The notes: generated from the letters alone by a model not told the origin. 45,951 nucleotides of DNA from Micromonospora sp. MH99 (GCF_021442385.1 NZ_MUZA01000052.1:1-45951), one strand, 5' to 3'; positions 34,347 to 43,990 are shown, counted from the first letter of the stretch. Program-made: numbers and translations.

Positions 34347-35581
34347 AGGTTGGCCTGATCAGCCAGTGGTATCCCCCCGAGGGCGCGTTCATCCCCGGCA
34401 ACCTGGCGAGCGGGCTCGCCGACCGGGGCCACCAGGTGCGGGTGCTCACCACCTTTCCGAGCTACCCGTACGGCCGGATCTATCCCGGTTGGCGGCAGCG
34501 CTGGGGGCACCGCGAAACCGACGGGCCGGTGGCGGTCCGGCGGGTGCCGGCCTATCCGAGTCACGACGCCTCCGCCCTGCGGCGGGCGTTGAGCCTGCTG
34601 TCCTTCGGCGCCAGCAGCGCGGTGCCCGGGGCGCGGTGGCTCGCCGACGTCGACGTCACGTACGTCTACCACCCGCCACCCACGGCCGTCGCCGCCGCGG
34701 CGCTGCTGCGCGCCACCCGGCGGACACCGATCGTCCTGCACGTGCAGGACCTGTGGCCCGACTCGGTGACACACTCCGGCATGGCGCCCACCGGCCGGGC
34801 CGGTCGCTCCCTGGAGGGGGCCGTCGGCGCGCTGATGCGTGCGACGTACCGGTTGGCGGACACCATCGTGGTGATCTCGCCGACGATGGCCGAGCGGGTG
34901 GTGGCGGGAGGCGCCGACCCGGACCGGGTGCGCGTGGTCTGGAACTGGACCGACGACGCCCTGTTCCGGCCGGTGCCGGTCACCGCCGAGGCCGGTACGG
35001 TGCTGGGTCATCGAGGACGGTGCACAGTGATGTTCGCCGGCAACCTCGGGCTCCTGCAGGGCCTGGACACGGCCATCCGGGCGGCTGCCGCCGCCCGGGA
35101 CCGGTTGGACCTGGTGCTTGTCGGTTCCGGCGCGGGCGAGGACGCGGCCCGTCGACTAGCGGCCGAGCTGGGCGCCGACAACGTGCGGTTCATCGGTAGG
35201 CACCCGCCCGATCAGATGGCCCAGCTGTCCGCGGCCGCGGACTGGCAGCTGGTGTGTCTGCGTGACGTGCCCGCCCTGCGGGCCGCCGTCCCGTCGAAGC
35301 TCCAAGCGGCGTTGGCCTGCGGCATGCCGGTGATCGCCGCGGCGGGCGGCGACACCGCCGCCCTCGTCCGCTCGGCCGGGCTCGGTCTCGTGTGCCCGCC
35401 GGAGGACTGGCGGGCGCTCGCCGACCAGTTCGTGACGGCGGCCGACCTGCCCACCGACGTCCGGCGCGAGATGGGTAGCCGGGCCCGACACGTCTACCAG
35501 GAGCGGATGTCGCTGCGGGTGGGCGTCGACCAGTTCGAGGACATCCTGACCAAGGTGGCTGCGCAGAGAGGACGGGCATGA
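34343..35581 (+). CDS. Glycosyltransferase, probable L-FucNAc transferase (WbuB-like)
   Basis: The 412-residue GT4-type enzyme starts MKVGLISQWYPPEGAFIPGN, then TFPSYPYGRIYPGWRQ, LHVQDLWPDS, VVISPTMAERVV, WNWTDDALFRP, MFAGNLGLLQGLDTAI and VPSKLQAALACGMPVIAA. This is the pattern of WbuB-type transferases, which add L-FucNAc in O26-type antigens. It lies between capF and capG with 4-bp overlaps on both sides (GTGA before, ATGA after), as in other L-FucNAc loci, so a role in transferring that sugar is likely. The acceptor is unknown. A simple GT4 mannosyl- or glucosyltransferase cannot be excluded from motifs alone. Confidence 0.87.
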   Translation: MKVGLISQWYPPEGAFIPGNLASGLADRGHQVRVLTTFPSYPYGRIYPGWRQRWGHRETDGPVAVRRVPAYPSHDASALRRALSLLSFGASSAVPGARWLADVDVTYVYHPPPTAVAAAALLRATRRTPIVLHVQDLWPDSVTHSGMAPTGRAGRSLEGAVGALMRATYRLADTIVVISPTMAERVVAGGADPDRVRVVWNWTDDALFRPVPVTAEAGTVLGHRGRCTVMFAGNLGLLQGLDTAIRAAAAARDRLDLVLVGSGAGEDAARRLAAELGADNVRFIGRHPPDQMAQLSAAADWQLVCLRDVPALRAAVPSKLQAALACGMPVIAAAGGDTAALVRSAGLGLVCPPEDWRALADQFVTAADLPTDVRREMGSRARHVYQERMSLRVGVDQFEDILTKVAAQRGRA

Positions 35582-36702
35582 CCAGGATCATGACTGTGGT
35601 CGGCACTCGACCGGAGATCATTCGGCTGTCCCGGGTGCTCGCCCGGCTCGACGACACGGTCGACCACGTTCTGGTCCACACCGGGCAGAACTGGGACCCG
35701 ACGTTGTCCGACGTGTTCTTCACCGAGCTGCGGCTGCGCCAGCCCGACCGGTTCCTGGAGGTCGACACCTCGTCGCTCGGCCGGGTCCTCGGGGGCGTGC
35801 TGATCGGCATGGAGCAGGCGATCGCCGAGCTGCGGCCGGACGCGCTGCTGGTGCTGGGCGACACCAACAGTTGCATCGCCGCGCTGATGGCGCGGCGGAT
35901 GCGGGTGCCGGTGTATCACATGGAGGCGGGAAACCGCTGCTTCGACCTGAACGTGCCGGAGGAGACCAACCGTCGGCTGGTCGACCACGTGGCGGACTTC
36001 AACCTGGTCTACACCGAACACGCCAGGCGCAATCTGCTCGCCGAGGGCCTGCACCCGCGCCGCATCCTGCACACCGGCTCGCCGATGCGGGAGGTGCTGG
36101 AGCACTACCGGGCGTCGATCGCCAGCTCGACGATCCTGCGGCAGTTGGAGCTGGAACCGGGCGGGTACTTCCTGGTCAGCGCACACCGCGAGGAGAACGT
36201 GGACCGCCCCGACCGGCTCCGCCGGCTGCTGGACTGCCTGGTCGCGGTGCGCGACAGGTGGGGCTTGCCGGTGCTGGTCTCCACGCACCCGCGGACCCGC
36301 AAGCGGCTGGAGGCGCTGGCCCCGGACGCCACCGCGCTGGACGGCATCGCCTTCCACGAGCCGTTCGGCCTGCTCGACTACGTGCACCTGCAGACCAGGG
36401 CGTACTGCACCCTGTCGGACAGTGGGACCGTCAGCGAGGAGTCCGCCATCCTCGGCTTCCCGGCGGTGACGCTGCGCGAGTCGATCGAACGCCCGGAGGC
36501 GCTCGACGCCGGCGGCATCATCATGACCGGTCTCGACCCGCAGGGCGTGGTCGAGGCGGTCGAGGTGACAGTGGCCCAGGTTGCCGCGCAGGGGGTCCCC
36601 TGCCCGGTGGACTACCAGGTGCCGGACACCTCCCGGCGGGTCGTCGACTTCATCCTCTCCACAGTCCGCCGGCACCACGACTGGGCGGGCATCCGCCGCT
36701 GA
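35578..36702 (+). CDS. capG: UDP-N-acetylglucosamine 2-epimerase family, CapG/WbjD-like
   Basis: Last enzyme of UDP-L-FucNAc synthesis: it inverts C2 of UDP-2-acetamido-2,6-dideoxy-L-talose. The 374-residue protein has the WecB-type fold: VVGTRPEIIRLSRVL at 7-21, GDTNSCIAALMARR at 94-107, the conserved HMEAGNRCFDLNVPEETNR at 114-132, SAHREENVDR at 201-210, and DSGTVSEESAILGFP near the end. The RCFDLNVPEExNR form is the one I associate with CapG/WbjD rather than housekeeping WecB, and the operon context supports this. The ATG overlaps the transferase stop by 4 bp. A strong terminator lies ~60 bp after the stop. A general UDP-GlcNAc 2-epimerase is the main alternative. Confidence 0.93.
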   Translation: MTRIMTVVGTRPEIIRLSRVLARLDDTVDHVLVHTGQNWDPTLSDVFFTELRLRQPDRFLEVDTSSLGRVLGGVLIGMEQAIAELRPDALLVLGDTNSCIAALMARRMRVPVYHMEAGNRCFDLNVPEETNRRLVDHVADFNLVYTEHARRNLLAEGLHPRRILHTGSPMREVLEHYRASIASSTILRQLELEPGGYFLVSAHREENVDRPDRLRRLLDCLVAVRDRWGLPVLVSTHPRTRKRLEALAPDATALDGIAFHEPFGLLDYVHLQTRAYCTLSDSGTVSEESAILGFPAVTLRESIERPEALDAGGIIMTGLDPQGVVEAVEVTVAQVAAQGVPCPVDYQVPDTSRRVVDFILSTVRRHHDWAGIRR

Positions 36703-36760
36703 CCCAGCCGGTGCCGAACCAGCCAGCGCCGAACCAGCCAGCGTCCAGCCGTACAGGCGA

Positions 36761-36797
36761 CAGGGCCGGTCACCGCGAATCGCGGTGGCCGGCCCTG
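36761..36797. terminator. Bidirectional hairpin between capG and the membrane dehydratase gene
   Basis: A 17-bp stem (36761-36777 with 36781-36797) has a 3-nt loop and one position that can pair as G-U in RNA. It lies between convergent genes. Just before it (36730-36757) the 15-bp sequence gccgaaccagccagc is present twice in tandem, one copy imperfect at its end. Confidence 0.85.
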
Positions 36798-36806
36798 TGG
36801 CAATCG

Positions 36807-38681
36807 TCAGCGTGACTGCAGCGGTACGCCCAGCGGACCGTTCACCACCGGCGGCGTCGGCTGGGCGCAGAGCAGGGCGAGCTGCTCGACGACCTTCGCC
36901 GGCTCGGCGTACGGGTCGAGCCCGCGCACCTCCGTCGGGTCCAGCGCCGGAACCGTCACGTGTGACACCAGAGGGTGCAACGGCCGGGTGTCGATCTCGC
37001 CGGCCCCGAGCAGGTCCTCGTGCAGCTTCTCGCCCGCCCGCAGGCCGGTGTAGACGATCGGGACGCTGCTGGTGGCATGGTCGGCCATCTGCCGGGCGAG
37101 GTCGGCGATGCGCACCGGCTCGCCCATGTCCAGCACCAGAGCCTCCCCGTCCCGGCCGATCTCCGCGGCCTGGAGAACCAGATGGACGGCTTCCTGGAGG
37201 GTCATGAGATAGCGGGTCACGTCCGGGTGGGTGACGGTCAACGGGTTCCCGGCCTCGATCTGCCGTTGGAACGCTGTCACCACCGAGCCCCGGCTGCTCA
37301 ACACGTTGCCGAACCGGACGCTGAGGAACGTGCCCGGAAACCGCGACGCGGCGTGCGCGGTCAGCAGCTCGGTGATCCGCTTCGAGTAACCGAGGACACT
37401 GATCGGGTTGGCCGCCTTGTCCGTGGAAATGTTCACGAACTTGGCCACGTCCCGGCAGGCGTCGAGGACCGACAGCGTGCCCCAGACGTTCGTCTTGACC
37501 GCCTCGCCGGGGTGCCGCTGGAGCAGGGTGAGGTGCTTGAGCGCCGCCGCGTGGAAGATGACGTCCGGCCGGCGTTCGCGGATGATCCGGCGGATGCCCT
37601 CGTCGTCGCGCAGGTCGGCGAGGATCAGCTCCGGGCCGTCGAGCAGGGCACGACCGGCCAGCGACATCTGGAGGCTGTGCAGGGCCGTCTCGTCGCGGTC
37701 CAGCATCATCACCTCACCCGGGTCGGCCTTCATGACCTGTCGGCAGAGTTCCGAGCCGATCGAGCCGCCGGCGCCGGTGACGAGGATCCGCAGGCCGGTC
37801 AGGCTGTTGCCGCTCAGCGGCAGGTCGGCGACGACCTGACGGCGGCCGAGCAGGTCACTGATCTGCACGTCGCGGACGTCGGTGACGGTGATCCGGTGGT
37901 CCACCAGGTCCCGAACGGGCGGCAGCACCTTGAAGGCGGCGCCCGTCTCGAGGGTCGCCTCGCGGATCTGACGGATCAGGGCGGCGTCGGCGTTGGCGAC
38001 CGAGAAGATCACGGCACCGGCCCCGGTACGTCGGACGGCAGCGCCGACGTCGTGGCGGCCGCCCAGCACCCGCACCCCGCCGACGCGCAGGTCGCGCTTC
38101 TCCGGATCGTCGTCCAGCGCGCCGACCGGCAGGTACCGTCCGCGCGGGTCGCCGAGCATGGCCCGCAGCAGGCCCTGGCCCGCGTCGCCCATACCGAACA
38201 GCAGCACCGGCGTCGCCGAGCGAACGTCGGGGCGCATGGCCAGATCGTGGCGGTGCCGGTAGACGAACCGCGCGGCGAGCATGAACAGCACGGCCAGCGC
38301 GCCACCGATGAGGGGGGTGCTGGCGGGTACCGGTCGCTCGGCGAGCGGCAACAGACCGACAGTCAGGATGCCCGCGATCGTGATCGCCGTGCCGACGACA
38401 CGCTGGACCTCGTGGAGGCTGCCGACGGGGTGCCGGCCCGAGCGGAGCCGCCGCAGCGGCACCAACCCGGTGTGCAGGACCGCCGCGATGCCACCGAGGG
38501 TCACCGCGCGCGTCAGTTCGCCAGCGGTGAGGGCGAACTCGTACCGCGCCCAGGTGGCCAGCACAACCCCGACGATCCAGGCGCCACCGTCCGTGCCGAG
38601 GAGCACAGCCGCCCGGGGCACCGCCCCCCATCGCACTCCAGCCCGTTCCGAGCGTCGTTCTTCTTCGATGTGCCGCGGCAT
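36807..38681 (-). CDS. Membrane nucleotide-sugar 4,6-dehydratase (PglF/CapD/WbpM-like)
   Basis: The 624-residue protein has four membrane helices in the first ~145 residues, a first Rossmann domain (LLFGMGDAGQGLL at 160-172), and an SDR dehydratase domain (TGAGGSIGSEL at 302-312, AALKHLTLLQRHP, STDKAANPISVLGYSK at 419-434, SVRFGNVLSSRGSVV). It removes water from UDP-GlcNAc to give the 4-keto-6-deoxy sugar. The residue four before the catalytic Lys434 is Leu430, where Tyr or Met is found in characterised relatives. It faces capG and has its own AT-rich upstream region. With the PglE-like aminotransferase in the neighbouring operon it can make a UDP-4-amino-4,6-dideoxy-GlcNAc. This is a different enzyme from CapE, which is soluble and 5-epimerising. 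Confidence 0.92.
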   Translation of the reverse strand: MPRHIEEERRSERAGVRWGAVPRAAVLLGTDGGAWIVGVVLATWARYEFALTAGELTRAVTLGGIAAVLHTGLVPLRRLRSGRHPVGSLHEVQRVVGTAITIAGILTVGLLPLAERPVPASTPLIGGALAVLFMLAARFVYRHRHDLAMRPDVRSATPVLLFGMGDAGQGLLRAMLGDPRGRYLPVGALDDDPEKRDLRVGGVRVLGGRHDVGAAVRRTGAGAVIFSVANADAALIRQIREATLETGAAFKVLPPVRDLVDHRITVTDVRDVQISDLLGRRQVVADLPLSGNSLTGLRILVTGAGGSIGSELCRQVMKADPGEVMMLDRDETALHSLQMSLAGRALLDGPELILADLRDDEGIRRIIRERRPDVIFHAAALKHLTLLQRHPGEAVKTNVWGTLSVLDACRDVAKFVNISTDKAANPISVLGYSKRITELLTAHAASRFPGTFLSVRFGNVLSSRGSVVTAFQRQIEAGNPLTVTHPDVTRYLMTLQEAVHLVLQAAEIGRDGEALVLDMGEPVRIADLARQMADHATSSVPIVYTGLRAGEKLHEDLLGAGEIDTRPLHPLVSHVTVPALDPTEVRGLDPYAEPAKVVEQLALLCAQPTPPVVNGPLGVPLQSR

Positions 38682-38819
38682 GTGTGTCCTCGTCCCAATC
38701 GTTCGGCCGCCAGGACCGGCGGTGGCTTTTACGCCTTGTGTAGTGATACCTCCTATTTATTGATCAGTTGTCTTTTTCGCGTACTGCCTCGCCGGACGCT
38801 GTGCTCAGCTCCGGAGCTC
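38682..38819 (-). promoter_or_regulatory. AT-rich upstream region of the membrane dehydratase gene
   Basis: This 138-bp stretch is markedly AT-rich at 38728-38780, against a GC-rich surround, and is the likely promoter and leader of the leftward dehydratase gene. On that strand it holds a perfect AGGAGGT (38748-38754) that has no ATG, GTG or TTG at a usable distance; the chosen start is ~67 nt further on. No -35/-10 pair is clear. Confidence 0.4.
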
Positions 38820-39599
38820 TCAGCCCCGCAGCTCGACCGGACGCGACATCCGGGCAAAATGAGCGAACCCGTCGGCCGTCCCGGCCTCGGCTTTGCGGGT
38901 CGAGCTGATCCGATAGCAGCGGCTGGTCGGCACGACCTCCGCCAGGGCGGCGGCGAGACCCGGGCCGGGCGCGTCCGCGGCGAGACGCAGGGACGCGCCG
39001 ACGACACGGACGCTCGTCGTGCCGGTCGCCCACCCGATCCGCAGATCGCCGAAGCCGAACGCCGAGTGGTGCGCCGCGAACGACGGCCAGTCGAGCAGGC
39101 GGACGGTGGGATCGGGTGCGACTCCATCGAGTCGCACCTCGGTCCACCGTGCGTACGACTCGTCGGTGAAGCCGCGTCGCTCGTAGAGGCGCCGCGCCCG
39201 TGGGTTTCCCAACGACACGTCCAGCGCGAGGTCGGCGCACCCGAGGTGGCGTGCCAGGTCGTACCCGTCGTCGAGCAGCAGTCCGCCCCACCCGCGTCCC
39301 CGCTGCCCGGCGGCGACCGCTATGCCGTTGAGGAAGAGTCGCCGCCCCAGCACCCGCCAGTCGGCGACCGCGCGTACCCGGGAGGCGTCGCGGACACAGC
39401 GGAGCACGACCGTACGGAGATCGCTGGGCGGGGCGACGGCTGCGCCGAGGAAGGCGGCGAAGTCGGTCGCGTGGTACGGCGTCAGACCCGCGCACCCGGC
39501 GGGTATGGACTGGCGGAGCAGCTCCACGATCCCGTCGAGGTGCGGATCGGTCGGCTCGTCGACGGTGACGATGCCGGTCCGCGGCACCAGGACTGTCAC
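38820..39599 (-). CDS. GNAT-family acetyltransferase
   Basis: The 259-residue protein has a GNAT domain at about 20-150: NGIAVAAGQRGRGWGGLLLDD contains the acetyl-CoA loop Q/RxxGxG/A (QRGRGWG at 99-105), followed by LDVSLGNPRARRLYERRGF, the typical last strand and helix. The ~110 residues after it (VRLLDWPSFAAHHSAFGFGD and on) form a second domain I do not recognise. The GTG at 39599 overlaps the stop of the phosphoglycosyl transferase by 4 bp, so it is the last gene of a coupled four-gene operon. Next to a 4-keto dehydratase and an aminotransferase, it may N-acetylate the 4-amino group of the sugar nucleotide, as the GNAT WecD does. This is inference. Confidence 0.82.
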   Translation of the reverse strand: MTVLVPRTGIVTVDEPTDPHLDGIVELLRQSIPAGCAGLTPYHATDFAAFLGAAVAPPSDLRTVVLRCVRDASRVRAVADWRVLGRRLFLNGIAVAAGQRGRGWGGLLLDDGYDLARHLGCADLALDVSLGNPRARRLYERRGFTDESYARWTEVRLDGVAPDPTVRLLDWPSFAAHHSAFGFGDLRIGWATGTTSVRVVGASLRLAADAPGPGLAAALAEVVPTSRCYRISSTRKAEAGTADGFAHFARMSRPVELRG

Positions 39600-40228
39600 G
39601 TCAGCATCCGCTCCCGGTCGAGGTCCAGCATCTGCGCCGACGGGTCCGTCGCGACGCCGGCGCCGCTCAGGACCGCGCGGACGGTGCGGGCGATGATCCG
39701 CAGCTCCAGTCCGAGCGACCAGTTCGTGACGTAGACGACGTCCAGTTCGAGACGCTCGTTCCAGGGCAGCCCGTTGCGCCCGTGGATCTGCGCCAGCCCG
39801 GTGATCCCCGGGGGCACCTCGAAGCGCAGCCGTTCCCGTTCGGTGTAGAACGGGTCGTACCGGGGCAGCAGCGGGCGCGGCCCGACCAGGCTGAGCTCGC
39901 CCTTGAGCACGTTCACGAGTTGGGGCAGCTCGTCGATGCTCGCCCGCCGCAGCAGCAGGCCGATGCCCTTGCACCGTTCCCCGTCCGGCAGGAGCATGCC
40001 GTGCGCGTCGCGCTCGTCGGTCATCGTGCGCAGCTTGTAGACGGTGAACGGGCGGCCCGCCCGGCCGGTCCGTTGCTGGCGGAACAGGACCGGGGCGCCC
40101 AGCTGCCGGCGGATCAGGACCGCGGCCAGGGCCAGCACCGGAGAGAGCACGACCAGGATGGTCAGGCTCACCACGACGTCGATGAGCCGTTTGATCCGAC
40201 GTTGCGTGTCGAGGGTCGCCGTGTTCAT
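39596..40228 (-). CDS. Phosphoglycosyl transferase, PglC-like (initiating enzyme)
   Basis: This family transfers a phospho-sugar from a UDP-sugar to undecaprenyl phosphate, starting glycan assembly at the inner face of the membrane. The 210-residue length is that of the small monotopic PglC type. One hydrophobic re-entrant segment (RLIDVVVSLTILVVLSPVLA, with Ser-Pro at 29-30) precedes the domain with VLFRQQRTGRAGRPFTVYKLRTM, the catalytic Asp71-Glu72 pair in MTDERD, IDELPQLVNVLKGELSLVGP and the final PGITGLAQIHGRNGLPW. The ATG overlaps the previous stop by 4 bp. In Campylobacter the preferred substrate is UDP-diNAcBac, which would fit the neighbouring PglF- and PglE-like genes. Confidence 0.93.
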   Translation of the reverse strand: MNTATLDTQRRIKRLIDVVVSLTILVVLSPVLALAAVLIRRQLGAPVLFRQQRTGRAGRPFTVYKLRTMTDERDAHGMLLPDGERCKGIGLLLRRASIDELPQLVNVLKGELSLVGPRPLLPRYDPFYTERERLRFEVPPGITGLAQIHGRNGLPWNERLELDVVYVTNWSLGLELRIIARTVRAVLSGAGVATDPSAQMLDLDRERMLT

Positions 40229-41276
40229 GCGACACCCGCCCGGTACGCCGGGAAGTAGCCGCTGGACTCCAGGTCCTCGGCCGTACGGCCCAGCCGTCGG
40301 GCCCGCGCGGCGACCAGCTCCCGGTAACGGGCCGGGACGATGACAGCGGAGCCCGTCCAGAACGGGGTGCGGGCGCCGCCGAAGGAGCGCTTGAACTGGA
40401 AGAGCCCGTCGTCGGCTCGAACGCCGCCGCCCAGGTGGACCAGCCGGCACCCGTGTTCGGCGGCCCACTCCAGGATGGTCCAGACCAGCAGGTTGTTGGC
40501 GCCGGCGCGCGCGGCGAGCGGGTCGGACCCGGCCAGGTGGTAGTGGGCCCGGTCCCGGTGCCGCAGCACGAGGGCGGCCGCCACCACGGCGTCGTCCGGG
40601 TCGCGTACCTCCACGATGGACAGCGCCTTGTCCAGCCCGACGGCAAGATGGCGGTAGTAGCGGTCCGGGAACAGATACCAGGGCTGGCTGCCCAGCCGGA
40701 TCATTGTCGACTCGTAGAGCCGGCGGAACGGCGTACCGGGAAGCAGGTCCTCCTGCCGAGCGGGACGGACGGTGCCGGTCAGGCCACTCTTGCGGGCCTT
40801 GCGGATGGCGGTGCGGGATCGGCCCTCCATCCCGTTCCACACCTCGTCCGGCCCCGGCGACACGTCGACGGTGACGGTGTCGGCCCGGCGGGTCAACTCG
40901 ACGGACGCGAGCCCCCGGACCGCCTCGACCGAGGCGGGATCCAGTGGCGAGAAGCGGAGGAAGAGCGTGACGACGCCGGCGTCCCGCCAGTGGGCGACCG
41001 CACGGGACCAGAAGCGGGCCAGGTCCGCGGGGGTGCAGCCGGCGTCGACGTGCAGGCCCGAGTAGCCGTACGGGCTAGCGGCGTCCGCGTCGGTGTCGTT
41101 CACCGACCGCAGTACGTGGGGCAGCATGAGTCGGTCGTGCTCGTGGATGGTCTGCCAGCTGCCCGATTCGGTCTCGGCGGCTGCCCGGCCGTAGCCGGCG
41201 GTGAAGTACACGTCGGGGCAGGAGGCGTCCAGCAGGGCGGCCGGGGCGCCGGGGCCGGTCACCGCGAATCCGTCGG

Positions 41277-41280
<4 letters not shown>
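40225..41280 (-). CDS. FemAB-like / GNAT-fold transferase
   Basis: The 351-residue protein has the double-GNAT style of FemAB and Acetyltransf_6 proteins. A first half ends in WNGMEGRSRTAIRKARKSGL, the basic helix typical of Fem-type proteins. The second has PFRRLYESTMIRLGSQPWY, AAALVLRHRDRAHYHLAGSD and ANNLLVWTILEWAAEHGCRL, then VHLGGGVRADDGLFQFKRSFGG. Relatives attach amino acids from aminoacyl-tRNA to peptidoglycan precursors, or acyl groups to sugars; polysaccharide loci often carry one. The GTG at 41280 overlaps the aminotransferase stop by 4 bp, and its own stop overlaps the phosphoglycosyl transferase start by 4 bp. Such coupling suggests that it acts on the first sugar or on the amino-sugar precursor. 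The group transferred is unknown. Confidence 0.85.
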
Positions 41281-42404
<1,124 letters not shown>

Positions 42405-42630
42405 GCTCGGATGACTCCCGCCGTCGCCGGGCCAAACTGACAAACCGGTTGTACCACCAGCACAGCTCCCATACATGCGTTTTGGCTTTTCGAGGCCGAT
42501 TCCGGGATATACCACTCGCCGTGGGGGTGTCCGTCCCGGAAGACTCTTCGCGTCGAGCCCCCGTCAGCGGCGGCTACAGTGCTGCGAGCCGCGCCCACCG
42601 GTGGGCTCAACGCGCGAAGGGAGCCTGTGG
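42405..42630. promoter_or_regulatory. Divergent intergenic region, aminotransferase operon and DUF389 gene
   Basis: A 226-bp gap that must hold promoters for the leftward amino-sugar operon and the rightward DUF389 gene. TACAGT near 42575 is a possible -10 box for the DUF389 gene. An 8-bp palindrome AACCGGTT lies near 42444-42451, in front of the aminotransferase gene, and could be an operator. Neither is certain. Confidence 0.3.
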
Positions 42631-43587
42631 GTGCTGCATCTGAGGGTGATCGCTCCGAAGGACCAGTCGGAGGCGGTGGCCGACCTGCTGGCCGCCGACC
42701 CCGGCGTGACCCACCTGGTGGTGCTGCCCGGTGTCGCCCGGCAGCCCCGCGGCGACCTCATCCAGTGCGACGTGGTCCGGGAGAGCGCCGACAACGTGCT
42801 CCAGGGCCTTCAGCGCCTCGGTGTGGAGGCGCGCGGGGGGATCGCCGCCGACGATGTCGAGCTGACCATCTCGGCGGCGGCCGACCGGGCGGCCGAGGAG
42901 GCGCCCGGCAGTGGCGCCGACGCGGTGGTCTGGGACGAGATAGCCGCCAAGACCGGCGAGCAGACCGAGCTGTCCGGCACCTACCTGGTGCTGATCATCG
43001 TGGCGACGATGATCGCCGGCATCGGCGTACTGCTGGACCAGCCGATCCTCATCGTGGGCGCGATGGTGGTCGGCCCCGAGTTCGGCCCGCTCGCCGCGCT
43101 CTGCGTGGCGCTGCTGCGCCGCCGCCTCGGCGTGATCGGCCGGTCGGTGCAGGCCCTGACGGTCGGCTTCCTGGCGGCCATGGTGGCGACCGTGCTGAGC
43201 ACCTGGGCCCTGACCGCCGCCGGGCTGGTCAGCAAGGAGATGCTGCTCGCCGATCGGCCGCTCACCGACTTCATCTGGCGACCGGACGCGCTGTCCTGGG
43301 TCGTCGGCCTGCTCGCCGGCGTGGCCGGCATGCTCTCGTTGACCTCGAAGAAGTCGGGCAGCCTCGTCGGGGTACTGATCTCGGTGACGACGGTCCCGGC
43401 CGCGGCGAACGTGGCGGTCGCCGCCGCCTACGGAGTGTGGGACGAGGCCGGCGGCTCGGCCCTCCAGTTGGTGATCAACGTGTGCGCGATCGTCGTGGCC
43501 GGGCTGCTCACGCTCGTGGTGCAGCAGCTCTGGTGGTGGAACCTGGCTCGTCGGTCCCGTCGGTCCCGTCGCTCAGCCGCCGGTTGA
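42631..43587 (+). CDS. DUF389 (TIGR00341-type) integral membrane protein
   Basis: The 318-residue protein starts at the GTG at 42631, 8 nt after AAGGGAG. The N-terminal ~110 residues are a soluble ferredoxin-like part (LHLRVIAPKDQSEAVADLLA, GLQRLGVEARGGIAADDVEL). About six membrane helices follow, with the family's hallmark LVLIIVATMIAGIGVLLDQP, then LIVGAMVVGPEFGPLAALC, AGVAGMLSLTSKKSGSLVGV and SVTTVPAAANVAVAAAYG. The function of DUF389 proteins is not established. The short polar end (RRSRRSRRSAAG) lies in an 80-bp overlap with a convergent gene. It has no evident link to the glycan cluster. Confidence 0.9.
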   Translation: MLHLRVIAPKDQSEAVADLLAADPGVTHLVVLPGVARQPRGDLIQCDVVRESADNVLQGLQRLGVEARGGIAADDVELTISAAADRAAEEAPGSGADAVVWDEIAAKTGEQTELSGTYLVLIIVATMIAGIGVLLDQPILIVGAMVVGPEFGPLAALCVALLRRRLGVIGRSVQALTVGFLAAMVATVLSTWALTAAGLVSKEMLLADRPLTDFIWRPDALSWVVGLLAGVAGMLSLTSKKSGSLVGVLISVTTVPAAANVAVAAAYGVWDEAGGSALQLVINVCAIVVAGLLTLVVQQLWWWNLARRSRRSRRSAAG

Positions 43588-43984
43588 GCAGGGTCCGCAG
43601 CGGGATCGACTCGCCGTCGCGGCCACCCGCCCCCACCACCAGCGGCGGCGGGCTGGGCTGCGGGTCGACGCCGAGGAGCCGGGCCCGCAGGCCACCCGGC
43701 ACGGTCAGCAGGTGGAACCGCCCGGCCACGTCCACCGCCCGCGTCTCGGCCCGGTCGACGTACCAACCGGTCAGCCCGGTCCGGTAGCGCCCGCGTCCGT
43801 CGTACCCCCGGGCGACCAGGCGCGTGGTCGGCAGCCCGCGCCGGGTGGCCTCGGCCACGAACCAGGCCACCAGCTCCGCGGCCTGCGCCTGTTCGGCGGC
43901 CCGCCGCCGCGCGTCCGCGTCGGCGTGCGCCCGCACCGCGCGCTGCTGCCGCTCCCGCCACTCGCGGCCGTCGTCCTCACCCAC
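43508..43984 (-). CDS. Conserved hypothetical protein
   Basis: The 158-residue product has an N-terminal Arg/Ala/Glu-rich helix likely to form a coiled coil (REWRERQQRAVRAHADADAR), a compact domain with FVAEATRRGLPTTRLVARGY, TGWYVDRAETRAVDVAG and RFHLLTVPGG, and a loose Pro/Gly-rich tail. TACCGT lies 6 nt before the GTG at 43984, which supports that start as leaderless. The last ~26 codons overlap the end of the DUF389 gene on the other strand, an unusual arrangement. I do not recognise the family; no signal peptide or membrane segment is present. Confidence 0.68.
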   Translation of the reverse strand: MGEDDGREWRERQQRAVRAHADADARRRAAEQAQAAELVAWFVAEATRRGLPTTRLVARGYDGRGRYRTGLTGWYVDRAETRAVDVAGRFHLLTVPGGLRARLLGVDPQPSPPPLVVGAGGRDGESIPLRTLLNRRLSDGTDGTDEPGSTTRAAAPRA

Positions 43985-43990
43985 GAGCCG

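Noticed and set aside
36975..39734. A 919-codon rightward open frame across the dehydratase and GNAT genes
   Set aside because: It is the opposite-strand shadow of GC-rich codons. The leftward frames hold complete motifs (SDR, GNAT), while this frame has none and would span a terminator-promoter interval.
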